In this document: positions 1-8,253 of the stretch, piece after piece | Layout of the letters: each line of letters starts with the position of its first letter | Numbering within the stretch: position 1 is the stretch's first letter | NCBI RefSeq assembly: GCF_024582815.1 | Contig: NZ_CP102099.1 | Span: 1,302,001-1,366,000 of the forward strand | Length of the DNA stretch: 64,000 bases | Source: Acinetobacter colistiniresistens | GTDB lineage: Bacteria; Pseudomonadota; Gammaproteobacteria; Pseudomonadales; Moraxellaceae | Reading direction: 5' to 3' | Translations under genes and position numbers: made by a program | The notes under the pieces: model-generated | What the model saw: only the letters and a program-made list of their open reading frames with translations | Told to the model about the DNA's origin: nothing | The model's database searches: none

Positions 1-596
1 ATTCAATCAACCACTTCCAGCAATTACAGCAATACCTCACTGATGCAGGTGTTGAGTTTGTGATTAACCAAAAGTTAGTGCGTGGCTTGGACTACTACAA
101 CAAGACTGTATTCGAATGGACCACCACCATGTTGGGTTCTCAAGGAACGGTGTGTGCGGGTGGTCGCTATGATGGCTTGGTTGGACAGCTTAAAGGTAAA
201 GCCGATCAGTCTGTTCCGGCGGTTGGTTTTGCCATGGGAATGGAACGTTTGCTGTTGTTGGTTGAACAAGTTGCACAAGCCAAAGACGTACGTGATTGTG
301 AAGTATTCTTGTTGGCTGAGCCAGCGTACCAAGCCAAAGCTTTGGTATTGGCAGAGCAGATGCGTGATCAGTTAGAGGCAGTAAATAGTCCAATTCGCCT
401 GAAAACAGGTTCACAAGGCAGCATGAAAAGCCAGATGAAAAAGGCCGATCAATCTGGCGCAATCTATGCGGTGATCTTGGGTGAGCGCGAGTGGGAATCA
501 CAGCAGCTTCTCGTTAAAGAACTTGCGACAGCAGAACAGTCACAAGTTGCTTTAACTGAACTGGCGCCATTTTTTATCGAAAAATTTAAACAATAA
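1..596 (+). CDS. hisS: Histidyl-tRNA synthetase, C-terminal part (cut by window start)
   Basis: Charges tRNA-His with histidine in the cytosol. The frame is open from base 3 and ends at TAA 594-596, so the N-terminal half lies outside the window. The visible part carries the histidine-binding signature [15 protein letters not shown], the GGRYDGLV glycine-rich motif, and then an anticodon-binding domain with [15 protein letters not shown]. These are standard class II HisRS features. The next gene, yfgM, starts 30 bases downstream, and hisS-yfgM-bamB-der is a conserved gammaproteobacterial order. No oddities are visible in this part. Confidence 0.97.
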   Translation, partial: SINHFQQLQQYLTDAGVEFVINQKLVRGLDYYNKTVFEWTTTMLGSQGTVCAGGRYDGLVGQLKGKADQSVPAVGFAMGMERLLLLVEQVAQAKDVRDCEVFLLAEPAYQAKALVLAEQMRDQLEAVNSPIRLKTGSQGSMKSQMKKADQSGAIYAVILGEREWESQQLLVKELATAEQSQVALTELAPFFIEKFKQ

Positions 597-625
597 ATTG
601 CACAAGTTAGGAAAAGGACAATCAC

Positions 626-1324
626 ATGAGTTTAAGTGATGAAGAACAACTCGACCAGTTCAAGTCGTTTGCCAAAAAATATGGTTCTGCAATCATTAGC
701 GGAATTCTCATTGCCTTGATTGCCTTTTTCGGATGGGAATACTGGCAAAAGAAAAATCTTGCCGAATCCCAGAACCAGACTGCCAAGGTACAAAAGTTGA
801 TGGATGAAGCGAAGGCGGCATCGGGTCAGCCGAATGCCTTTGCGACGTTGTCAGAAACAGCAGATAAAATTGTCAAAGACGATGCAGACTCTGCTCAAGC
901 GATTCAAACACAATTTATCATGGCGAAGCTTGCTTATGACAAGCAGGACTATGCGGCAGCTGAAAAAGCATTGAAGAAAGTTGAAGCTTCAAAAGTCAAG
1001 GATGCGGGCTTGCTGCAAATTGTTAAATTACGTTTAGCAGATTCGCAACTGGCACAAAGCAAATATGATGAAGCTTTGAAAACTCTATCTAGCGTGACAG
1101 ATCCAGCATTCAAGGCAACTGCGGATGAACTTCGTGGTGATATTTTTGTTGCCAAAAAAGACAATGAATCTGCACGCAAAGCGTATCAAAGTGCATGGGA
1201 TAACTTGCTCGAGCGCAAACAGGAACGTCAGCTTTTACAAATTAAACTCGAAAGTGTTGGCGTTTTAGTAGATGATCCTGAGTTTGAGCGCCCGATCTTA
1301 GATACCAAAGTGGATGAGTCTTAA
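626..1324 (+). CDS. yfgM: YfgM, ancillary SecYEG translocon subunit (TPR protein)
   Basis: 232-residue inner-membrane protein with a short cytosolic N-terminus, one membrane helix (about residues 20-38) and an alanine/lysine-rich periplasmic part built of TPR-like helices (for example YDKQDYAAAEKALKKVEAS). In E. coli YfgM associates with SecYEG and PpiD and helps periplasmic chaperone handover. An AGGAAAAGGA-type ribosome site lies before ATG 626. Its stop codon overlaps the start of bamB by one base (TAATG), which indicates translational coupling. The assignment rests on the architecture and on the hisS-bamB neighbourhood. Confidence 0.93.
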   Translation: MSLSDEEQLDQFKSFAKKYGSAIISGILIALIAFFGWEYWQKKNLAESQNQTAKVQKLMDEAKAASGQPNAFATLSETADKIVKDDADSAQAIQTQFIMAKLAYDKQDYAAAEKALKKVEASKVKDAGLLQIVKLRLADSQLAQSKYDEALKTLSSVTDPAFKATADELRGDIFVAKKDNESARKAYQSAWDNLLERKQERQLLQIKLESVGVLVDDPEFERPILDTKVDES

Positions 1325-2466
1325 TGCAGAATAAACTAAAACTACCTTTGGCAATTGCCATTGCTTCAGCTTTACTCGTTGGTTGTTCAAGCAATAAAGT
1401 AAAAGAAGCAAAACCGAATCCATTGCCAAAAATCGTACAAGAACAAAGTTTAAACCTTGTGTTCTCACAAAGTGTTTCGTCGACCAATGCGGCAGAATCT
1501 TTGCGCTTGCAGCTAGATACCGACAATGGTGTGATTTTTGCGATTGATCCGGATGGTCAGATTTCTGCTTACAAAGGTAAACAGCGTCTTTGGAAAAGTA
1601 AAATCACCAAACAAGAACTCACTGCGGGTGTTGAAGCGGGTGAAGGGATTGTGGTCAGTGGCAATCGTAAAGGCCAGTTATTTGCTTTAGATCAAGCGAC
1701 AGGCGAGCAAAAGTGGACAGCGAAATTGTCTGGTGCCATTTTGTCTCCATCTTTGATCCAGTCAGGTCGTGTGATTACTATTGCCAATGACGGGACTGTA
1801 TTTGCACATGATGCGGTGACTGGACAACAGGTCTGGGCCTATAAGCTGCCAAATGTTCAATTTAGTTTACGTGGTCAACCTGCACCCGTTCGTCTAGATG
1901 AGCGGACGGTATTGATTGGCTCTGCAAATGCCTATATTTATGCCTTGGATATTATCAGTGGTGTACCACGTTTCCAGCGTCGTGTGGCAATCAGCGAAGG
2001 CCGTTCAGACATTCAGCGTTTAGTTGATGTCGTGGGTGATCCTGTTGTTGCAGGACAATATTTAGTGACCACCAGCTTCCAAGGTCAAGTCACAGTGACT
2101 GATCTCGCGACACAACGTGTGGTGTGGAGTGAAGATGCCAGCAGTACCAACAGTGCTGAAGTTGCGGATGACAAAGTTTTTGTTGCGACGACGGATGGCA
2201 AGCTGAATGCCTATAGCCTGGCGACAGGTGAGCTGGTTTGGCAAAATGAAGAATTGCTGAATCGCAAGCTAAGTAATCCTGTAATGCTAGGGCAAAATCT
2301 TGTAGTGGGTGATTTGGATGGCGTATTGCATCTGATTAATCCTGCTTCAGGTAAGTTGATTGGCCGTGCCAAAACCAGCGGTGAGGTTCGTTCACTGCGC
2401 GTGATTGACAATCAACTTTATGTTGCAACACGAAAAGGTGCATTAAGCATTTGGCAGAATCGTTAA
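1324..2466 (+). CDS. bamB: BamB, outer-membrane protein assembly lipoprotein
   Basis: 380-residue lipoprotein of the BAM complex, which inserts beta-barrel proteins into the outer membrane. A signal peptide ends in the lipobox LLVGC, giving lipidation at Cys21. The rest is a beta-propeller of PQQ/YWTD-like repeats, with recurrent blades such as ATGEQKWTAKL, TGQQVWAYKL and ATGELVWQNEEL. Length is normal for BamB. It overlaps yfgM by one base and is followed by a strong terminator at 2523-2556, so hisS/yfgM/bamB form a unit separate from der. Confidence 0.96.
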   Translation: MQNKLKLPLAIAIASALLVGCSSNKVKEAKPNPLPKIVQEQSLNLVFSQSVSSTNAAESLRLQLDTDNGVIFAIDPDGQISAYKGKQRLWKSKITKQELTAGVEAGEGIVVSGNRKGQLFALDQATGEQKWTAKLSGAILSPSLIQSGRVITIANDGTVFAHDAVTGQQVWAYKLPNVQFSLRGQPAPVRLDERTVLIGSANAYIYALDIISGVPRFQRRVAISEGRSDIQRLVDVVGDPVVAGQYLVTTSFQGQVTVTDLATQRVVWSEDASSTNSAEVADDKVFVATTDGKLNAYSLATGELVWQNEELLNRKLSNPVMLGQNLVVGDLDGVLHLINPASGKLIGRAKTSGEVRSLRVIDNQLYVATRKGALSIWQNR

Positions 2467-2519
2467 TTTTGTTCTAGCTTGTGGTAAAATGCGCAATTAG
2501 CTATTGCTAATAAAAGAAT

Positions 2520-2557
2520 GATCGGGGTATTTGTTTAAACAAAACCCCGAATTTTTA
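2520..2557 (+). terminator. Rho-independent terminator after bamB
   Basis: CGGGGT (2523-2528) pairs with ACCCCG (2544-2549). The loop region itself is the 14-base perfect palindrome TTTGTTTAAACAAA, so the stem can extend almost through it. A T-run follows at 2552-2556. Confidence 0.85.
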
Positions 2558-2642
2558 TTGTGATTACTTGATCACCAAAATCTTCCATACTGTTTCTGAT
2601 ACGATGTCATCAACGATGGCTCGTCTGAATTAAGGTTAATCT

Positions 2643-4052
2643 ATGAAACCCGTTATTGCGCTCATTGGTCGTCCAAACGTCGGAAAATCAACGCTATTTA
2701 ACCAAATCACCAAAAGTCGTGATGCTTTGGTTGCTGACTTCGCTGGTTTAACTCGTGACCGCAAATATGGCGATGCGGTTTATCAAAATAAATCGTTCAT
2801 TGTCGTAGATACGGGGGGTATCGGTGAGAATGAGGGCGGTATTGATTCATACATGGCCGAGCAGTCGAAGACCGCGATCCATGAAGCAGACATTATTGTG
2901 TTTGTCGTCGATGCGCGTGCTGGCCTGTTGGCATCCGATGAGCAAATTGCACGCGAACTTCGTACCCTAGGCAAAAAAGTCTACTTGGTTGCCAATAAGG
3001 TCGATGGTGTTCATGCTGAAGCAGCTTTGGTTGAGTTTTATAAGCTCGGTATGGGTGAACCAATGCAGGTTGCGGCCAGTCATGGTCGTGGTGTACAGCA
3101 AATGCTGGAAGAAGTATTGGCTGAAGTCCCAGAAGATGAAAATCCAGATGAACACAATAAAAATACCGGTTTACGTTTAGCGATTATCGGCCGTCCAAAC
3201 GTAGGTAAATCGACTTTGGTTAACCGTTTGTTGGGCGAAGAACGTGTGGTTGCATTTGACCAGCCGGGAACAACACGTGACTCAATTTATATTCCTTATG
3301 AGCGTGATGGTCGTCAATATACTTTAATTGATACGGCGGGTGTGCGTCGTAAAGGTAAAGTCGATGAAATGATTGAGAAGTTCTCAATCGTGAAAACATT
3401 GCAAGCCATGAAAGATGCCCATGTGGTGGTCGTAGTAGTGGATGCACGTGAAGGTATTGTTGAACAAGACTTACATTTGATTGGTTATGCACTTGAAGCT
3501 GGTCGTGCCATGGTGATTGCGATCAACAAATGGGACAACATGACCGAGTATGATCGTAAGCAGTGTAAGCTTGATGTTGAACGCCGTTTTGACTTCATTC
3601 CGTGGGCGAAAATTCATTTAATTTCTGCATTGCATGGGACTGGGGTGGGTGAACTCTATCCATCGATCCATCGTGCTTATGAATCAGCAAATTTAAAAGT
3701 TTCTCCTGCGAAACTGACCCAGATTTTAAGTGATGCAACTGAAGCGCATCAGCCGCCAATGATCAGCGGTCGTCGTATTAAAATGCGTTATGCGCATATG
3801 GGCGGACAAAATCCACCGACTATCGTGATCCACGGGAACAAGGTTGATAAGACACCTGCTGACTATCGTCGTTACTTGGAAAACGTATTCCGTCGAGTGT
3901 ATAAACTTGAAGGAACGCCAGTCCGTATTGATTTTAAAACGTCAGAGAATCCATTTGAAGGGCGCAAATCGCAAGTGGATGAGCGTGTAGCGGCGCGTAA
4001 ACGTCGTTATGTTCAGAAATTCAAAAAAGCAGAAAAGAAATTTAAGCGTTAA
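2643..4052 (+). CDS. der: Ribosome-associated GTPase Der (EngA)
   Basis: 469-residue tandem-GTPase required for 50S ribosomal subunit maturation. Two G domains are visible, each with a [10 protein letters not shown]-loop (residues 9-17 and 183-191), DTGG/DTAG G3 motifs and NKVD/NKWD G4 motifs. A KH-like C-terminal domain (about 360-440) and a very basic tail ending KKAEKKFKR follow. Length and order match the family. It has its own upstream non-coding stretch after the bamB terminator and its own terminator at 4070-4098. Confidence 0.98.
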   Translation: MKPVIALIGRPNVGKSTLFNQITKSRDALVADFAGLTRDRKYGDAVYQNKSFIVVDTGGIGENEGGIDSYMAEQSKTAIHEADIIVFVVDARAGLLASDEQIARELRTLGKKVYLVANKVDGVHAEAALVEFYKLGMGEPMQVAASHGRGVQQMLEEVLAEVPEDENPDEHNKNTGLRLAIIGRPNVGKSTLVNRLLGEERVVAFDQPGTTRDSIYIPYERDGRQYTLIDTAGVRRKGKVDEMIEKFSIVKTLQAMKDAHVVVVVVDAREGIVEQDLHLIGYALEAGRAMVIAINKWDNMTEYDRKQCKLDVERRFDFIPWAKIHLISALHGTGVGELYPSIHRAYESANLKVSPAKLTQILSDATEAHQPPMISGRRIKMRYAHMGGQNPPTIVIHGNKVDKTPADYRRYLENVFRRVYKLEGTPVRIDFKTSENPFEGRKSQVDERVAARKRRYVQKFKKAEKKFKR

Positions 4053-4069
4053 GCTATTCTGGATGCCGA

Positions 4070-4098
4070 AAAGCCCAAAGTTTGCTTTGGGCTTTTTT
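4070..4098 (+). terminator. Terminator after der
   Basis: AAGCCCAAAG (4071-4080), loop TTTG, CTTTGGGCTT (4085-4094), then a T-run to 4098: a perfect 10-bp stem. Confidence 0.92.
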
Positions 4099-4121
4099 GT
4101 ATCAATAACGGGAGTGATCAG

Positions 4122-4772
4122 ATGGCAGGTCAAATCGAAATCCATGTTCAGGCATTGGCACAACTTCTGCAAAAAAATAAAGCTGACTTTGCTGATTTAA
4201 AATCGTTTAATCACTATAAAAAAGAACAGATTAGAACCTATAGAAATACGTTGCTGGCAAATCAACAGCTTTGCTCGGTGGACGATTTAAGTTTTTCCAA
4301 GCATGAACACGGTAAACCCTTTTTAAGCTCCCATACCTTACATTTTAATCATTCGCATAGTCAGCAATATTATGCCTTGGCGATGAGTGAACAGGTGAAA
4401 GATATTGGGATTGATGTCGAAGAACTGGATCGTAAAGTGCGTTTTGATGCCTTGGCTCTACATGCATTTCATGCCGAGGAATATCGAATCTGGCAACAGC
4501 AGGATCAGGATGCTGAATACTGGTTCAGAGTCTGGACCACCAAAGAAGCAGTTTTAAAAGCATCAGGTTTAGGTATTCGTCTGGACTTGAATAGTCTGAA
4601 TACCCAAGTACATCCGTCCAATCAGGGTGGAATGTGTTCTCATCCGTTGATTGGAAGCTTTGCTTATCAAAACTTTATTCTTCATCAGAACATGGTATTG
4701 ACTGTCGCGTGGCGGGCAGAGCAGTCCTGCCGTGGTTTCCAGTTTCCACAGATCCAGATCATTCAGTATTAA
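4122..4772 (+). CDS. 4'-phosphopantetheinyl transferase, Sfp/Gsp superfamily
   Basis: 216 residues. It transfers the phosphopantetheine arm of CoA to a serine of acyl- or peptidyl-carrier proteins. The two family signatures are present: IGIDVEELDR (residues 95-104, Mg-binding Asp98 and Glu100) and WTTKEAVLKASGLG (138-151, catalytic Lys141-Glu142). Upstream, KHEHGKPFL and FNHSHSQQYYALA match the substrate-binding region of Sfp-type enzymes. The carrier protein it serves is not in this window. It stands alone between the der terminator and a convergent permease gene. Confidence 0.9.
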   Translation: MAGQIEIHVQALAQLLQKNKADFADLKSFNHYKKEQIRTYRNTLLANQQLCSVDDLSFSKHEHGKPFLSSHTLHFNHSHSQQYYALAMSEQVKDIGIDVEELDRKVRFDALALHAFHAEEYRIWQQQDQDAEYWFRVWTTKEAVLKASGLGIRLDLNSLNTQVHPSNQGGMCSHPLIGSFAYQNFILHQNMVLTVAWRAEQSCRGFQFPQIQIIQY

Positions 4773-4803
4773 AAAACCATCCATGCATTCATTGATGGTT
4801 TTG
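4773..4803. terminator. Bidirectional terminator between the PPTase and permease genes
   Basis: AAAACCATC (4773-4781) pairs with GATGGTTTT (4794-4802), giving A- and T-runs on both sides. It serves the two convergent genes and slightly overlaps the permease stop codon. Confidence 0.75.
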
Positions 4804-6255
4804 AGGAATATTCAAGCTTTGCTGATGATGGATATTGCTTGTTTTCGAAGCAACGCTTTCCCGAGAGAGGCGATAGTAAAAACTACTGCCGAGGAGGACT
4901 CCAATAAACCAGTTGAAGGGCGCCAAAAACTGAAAACTTGGAATAAGCACCAAGAGCAGGCCGATGCTGACCGCGGCCATTAAGCTCACGACGGCTTTTC
5001 GATTGATGCCTTTTTGATAGTAATATGATGCTGTGGGTTGGTCGCTAAATAAGTCATCGACCAGCACTTGTTGTTTATTAATCAGGTAAAAGTCAGCGAG
5101 TAGAATGCCAAATAGTGGACCGATAAATGCCGCTAAAGTATCAAGCGTATAGTGAATCAGTTCAGGGGAGTTAAATAGATTCCATGGGGTGATAAAGATT
5201 GAACCAATCGCGGCAATCATGCCAGCTCTGCGAAAACTAAGAAAGCGTGGGGCAAGATTAGAAAAATCAAACCCAGCTGAAACGAAATTCGCCACAATAT
5301 TAATGCCAATGGTCGCGGTTAATACTGTTAATAAACCGAGTACCACTACAACCCCGTTATCGATCATGGCAACCGTTTCGAGTGGATCATGTACCATTTT
5401 TCCAAACACAGTAAACGTCCCTGAAATAATCATGACGACGATGACAGCAAAGAAAAGAAAGTTAAATGGCAGTCCCCAAAAGTTACCTTTTTTGACCTGT
5501 TGCATATCTTTGCCATAACGGGAGAAATCACCAAAGTTGAGTAAGGGACCTGAGAAATAAGACACTACTAATGCGATGGCGATAATGGTTTGCATGATCT
5601 GTTGATTGACGCTGAGGTGTTTATCACTGAGCTTAAAGGAAATCTGCTGCCAGCCTGCTTTCCATACCAACCATAATGCCAGTGTCAACATCACCACATA
5701 GACCATTGGGCCTGCCCAGTCGATAAACACCTTGATGGTGTCCATCCCTTTCCAGAAAACCAGTGCTTGTATCGCCCAGATCAAACCAAAACAGATCCAG
5801 CCAATCGTGCTTAGACCCGCAAATTCCGTCAGTGTAAGCGGATGTAAGGCTGGATAGAACTTAAGTAGAATCATCATCAGGGCATTGGAGGCCAGCCAGG
5901 TTTGAATGCCATACCATGAAACCGCAATCAGGCCGCGAATTAAGGCTGGAATATAGGCTCCATAAATCCCGAAGGCTTGGCGAGAAATCACCGCATAGGG
6001 AACACCTGAAATTTGACTAGGTTTTGCAACCAAGTTCGCCGCAATTTGGACAATTACGATACCAATCAGTAAAGCTAGCAACACTTGCCAGCTGGCAAGA
6101 CCAAGCGAAAATAAACTCGCTGCGACCACATAGCCACCCATACTATGTACATCGGACATCCAAAAGGAAAAGATGTTATACCACGTCCAATTTTGTTGCG
6201 CAGGGATGAGATCTTCATTGGAGAGTTTAGGACTATAGTTCGGGTTATCGCTCAT
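4789..6255 (-). CDS. NCS1-family nucleobase/hydantoin:cation symporter
   Basis: 488-residue inner-membrane transporter with about 12 hydrophobic helices and the NCS1 hallmark N-terminus (DLIPAQQNWTWYNIFSFWMSDVHSMGGY). Family members import uracil, cytosine, allantoin or hydantoins (Mhp1). The divergent neighbour is an Asp/Glu/hydantoin racemase-family gene, so a hydantoin or allantoin-like substrate is the best inference, but the substrate cannot be read from sequence alone. One copy of a palindromic FadR/GntR-like operator (6276-6291) lies 21 bases upstream of its start. Confidence 0.9.
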   Translation of the reverse strand: MSDNPNYSPKLSNEDLIPAQQNWTWYNIFSFWMSDVHSMGGYVVAASLFSLGLASWQVLLALLIGIVIVQIAANLVAKPSQISGVPYAVISRQAFGIYGAYIPALIRGLIAVSWYGIQTWLASNALMMILLKFYPALHPLTLTEFAGLSTIGWICFGLIWAIQALVFWKGMDTIKVFIDWAGPMVYVVMLTLALWLVWKAGWQQISFKLSDKHLSVNQQIMQTIIAIALVVSYFSGPLLNFGDFSRYGKDMQQVKKGNFWGLPFNFLFFAVIVVMIISGTFTVFGKMVHDPLETVAMIDNGVVVVLGLLTVLTATIGINIVANFVSAGFDFSNLAPRFLSFRRAGMIAAIGSIFITPWNLFNSPELIHYTLDTLAAFIGPLFGILLADFYLINKQQVLVDDLFSDQPTASYYYQKGINRKAVVSLMAAVSIGLLLVLIPSFQFLAPFNWFIGVLLGSSFYYRLSRESVASKTSNIHHQQSLNIPQNHQ

Positions 6256-6275
6256 GACGGGTCTTCAAGACAAAC

Positions 6276-6291
6276 AACTGTTCAGACCAGT
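6276..6291. promoter_or_regulatory. GntR/FadR-type operator candidate, copy 1
   Basis: AACTGTTCAGACCAGT, an imperfect palindrome centred on CTGnTCnGAnCAG. It resembles the E. coli FadR operator core TGGTCnGACC. An identical 16-mer lies at 6383-6398. No GntR regulator is encoded in the window. Confidence 0.6.
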
Positions 6292-6382
6292 GATGCAGAA
6301 ATTAAGCCAACTTCATTTCATTATTTTAAATTTATTGTTAATTTATTGATTGTATTTGTTTAAATATTTAATTTTAGATTTT

Positions 6383-6399
6383 AACTGTTCAGACCAGTT
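6383..6399. promoter_or_regulatory. GntR/FadR-type operator candidate, copy 2
   Basis: AACTGTTCAGACCAGTT, the second copy, 107 bases after copy 1 start to start and about 50 bases before the racemase ATG. This copy extends one base further into the palindrome. Each divergent gene therefore has one operator close to it. Confidence 0.6.
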
Positions 6400-6447
6400 G
6401 GATTGAAATATGATCAATCTTATTTTTTGAATTAAAAATGTGCAGAA

Positions 6448-7161
6448 ATGAGAAACGCGACTCGAATTCAAATCATTAATCCAAATACCTGTGTCGAAAT
6501 GACCACATCAATTGCTGAGGCTGCGCGTCAGGTAGCCGCGGTAGATACCGAAATTATCGCCCAGTCTCCTGAGAAAGGCGTGCTATCGATTGAAGGGCAT
6601 TATGATGAGGCAATGTCTGCCATTGGGGTACTTGAATTAATTCAACAAGGCAAAGCGCAGCAGGTCGATGGGCATATTATTGCCTGCTTTGGTGATCCAG
6701 CCTTGCATGCGGCCAGAGAGTTGGCTCAAGCGCCTGTGATTGGCATTGCCGAAGCTGCATTCCATATGGCCAGTTTGGTGGCGACAAAATTTTCGATTGT
6801 CACCACCTTGGCCCGAACCAAAATTATTGCTGAACATTTATTGCATCAATATGGCTTTGAACGGAAATGTGCACAGATTCGATGCATTGATCTTCCTGTA
6901 TTGGCTTTGGAACATGATAAGCAAGCGGCCTATGAAAAATTATTGGCAAGCTGCCAGCAAGCCAAAATGCGTGATGGGATTGGCGCGATCGTCTTGGGCT
7001 GTGGCGGCATGGCCGAGATGGCGGATCAGGTCAGTCTAGAGCTGGGAATTCCGATTATTGATGGGGTTCGGGCTGCGGTTAAACTGATTGAAAGCCTGCA
7101 TGGTTTAGGCATTCAAACCAGTAAGTGGGGAGATTATGATTATCCCTTAATAAAAGGATAA
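6448..7161 (+). CDS. Asp/Glu/hydantoin racemase family protein
   Basis: 237-residue cofactor-independent racemase-fold enzyme. The two catalytic cysteines expected for the family are present: Cys80 (HIIACFGDPAL) and Cys185 (IVLGCGGMAEM). The N-terminal IQIINPNTC motif is typical of hydantoin and allantoin racemases. It would interconvert 5-substituted hydantoin or allantoin enantiomers, feeding a hydrolase that is not in this window. It is divergent from an NCS1 permease, and the two share a 192-bp control region with paired operators. Exact substrate unknown. Confidence 0.85.
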   Translation: MRNATRIQIINPNTCVEMTTSIAEAARQVAAVDTEIIAQSPEKGVLSIEGHYDEAMSAIGVLELIQQGKAQQVDGHIIACFGDPALHAARELAQAPVIGIAEAAFHMASLVATKFSIVTTLARTKIIAEHLLHQYGFERKCAQIRCIDLPVLALEHDKQAAYEKLLASCQQAKMRDGIGAIVLGCGGMAEMADQVSLELGIPIIDGVRAAVKLIESLHGLGIQTSKWGDYDYPLIKG

Positions 7162-7225
7162 TGAAGTACGCCTGCTGGTGAAAAAGAGATCGTGGGTGTT
7201 TGTTTAGGCACGTGTTTAAAGCCAA

Positions 7226-7256
7226 TAAAAATGCCAGCATTTCGCTGGCATTTTTA
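7226..7256. terminator. Bidirectional terminator between the racemase and secF
   Basis: ATGCCAGC (7231-7238), loop ATTTC, GCTGGCAT (7244-7251), flanked by an A-run and a T-run. The two genes converge here. Confidence 0.9.
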
Positions 7257-7274
7257 GTTTCAAGAAGAACTGAT

Positions 7275-8243
7275 TTAAGGAATCTCTTCTTCTTCAAATT
7301 CAGGTTTAACTTGAACGATAAAGTCCTGACGGTTCAGACCACGCCATAAGGCGAATGCGGTACCGATATAGATCGATGAGTAAGTACCGACAAAGATACC
7401 GACAAACATTGCCATAGAGAACCAGTGTAAGCCATCACCGCCTAAGAACATCATGGCCAGAACCACGAGTAATAAGGTCATCGAGGTGTGAATGGTACGA
7501 CGTAAAGTTTCTGTTAAGGCGATGTCCACGATTTCACGTGGTGTTGCACCACGAATCTTACGGAAGTTTTCACGGATACGGTCCGATACCACGATATTAT
7601 CGTTGAGTGAGAAACCGATCACCGCAAGTACAGCCGCCAGTACGGTTAAGTCGAATGGCCATTGGAACAGCGCAAAGGCACCAAAAATGATGATAATGTC
7701 ATGGAATAATGACATTACAGCGCCGACAGCCATTTTAAACTCAAAGCGAATGGTCACGTAGATCAACATCAGGATCAAAGCAAGTGCGACTGCGCCCGCA
7801 GAACGTACATACAGCTCATTACCTACCGCACCACCGACAGAGTCCACTTTGTGAACTTCTACCGTGTTATTTGGCAATTGAACTGCTTTGGTAATGCTGT
7901 TGCTCAGGTCTTCAACATTCAGGTCTTCTTGTACAGGCATACGCACGATCAGGTCGGTATTACTTCCCAAAGTTTGTACTACAGCATCTTTGAAGCCTGC
8001 ACGATCCAAGGCTTGAATCACTTGCGCAGGTTGAACCCCTTGCTTGTAGTTTAATTCAGCCGAAATACCACCAGTAAAGTCCAAACCAAGATTGAGACCT
8101 TTGGTGGCGATAAAGAAGATACTGGCAATGGTAATCAGGATCGAGAAGATGGCCGCAGGTGTGGCAATCTTCATGAATGGGATGATTTTTAGATCATCTG
8201 GGCGACCGTATTGCTTTGAGTCTTGTTGAGTCAGATCAGTCAT
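7275..8243 (-). CDS. secF: Protein translocase subunit SecF
   Basis: 322-residue inner-membrane RND-type protein that works with SecD to pull exported proteins across the membrane using the proton gradient. It has an N-terminal membrane helix, the TKGLNLGLDFTGGISAEL signature, a periplasmic domain and five further helices including VIGFSLNDNIVVSDRIRENFRK, the conserved helix 4-5 motif. It starts 10 bases after the secD stop on the minus strand, last in tgt-yajC-secD-secF. Confidence 0.97.
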   Translation of the reverse strand: MTDLTQQDSKQYGRPDDLKIIPFMKIATPAAIFSILITIASIFFIATKGLNLGLDFTGGISAELNYKQGVQPAQVIQALDRAGFKDAVVQTLGSNTDLIVRMPVQEDLNVEDLSNSITKAVQLPNNTVEVHKVDSVGGAVGNELYVRSAGAVALALILMLIYVTIRFEFKMAVGAVMSLFHDIIIIFGAFALFQWPFDLTVLAAVLAVIGFSLNDNIVVSDRIRENFRKIRGATPREIVDIALTETLRRTIHTSMTLLLVVLAMMFLGGDGLHWFSMAMFVGIFVGTYSSIYIGTAFALWRGLNRQDFIVQVKPEFEEEEIP

Positions 8244-8253
8244 GTGAATCTCC

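Noticed and set aside
4732..4983. 83-residue plus-strand frame over the permease 3' end
   Set aside because: Antisense shadow of the permease gene that also runs through the terminator.
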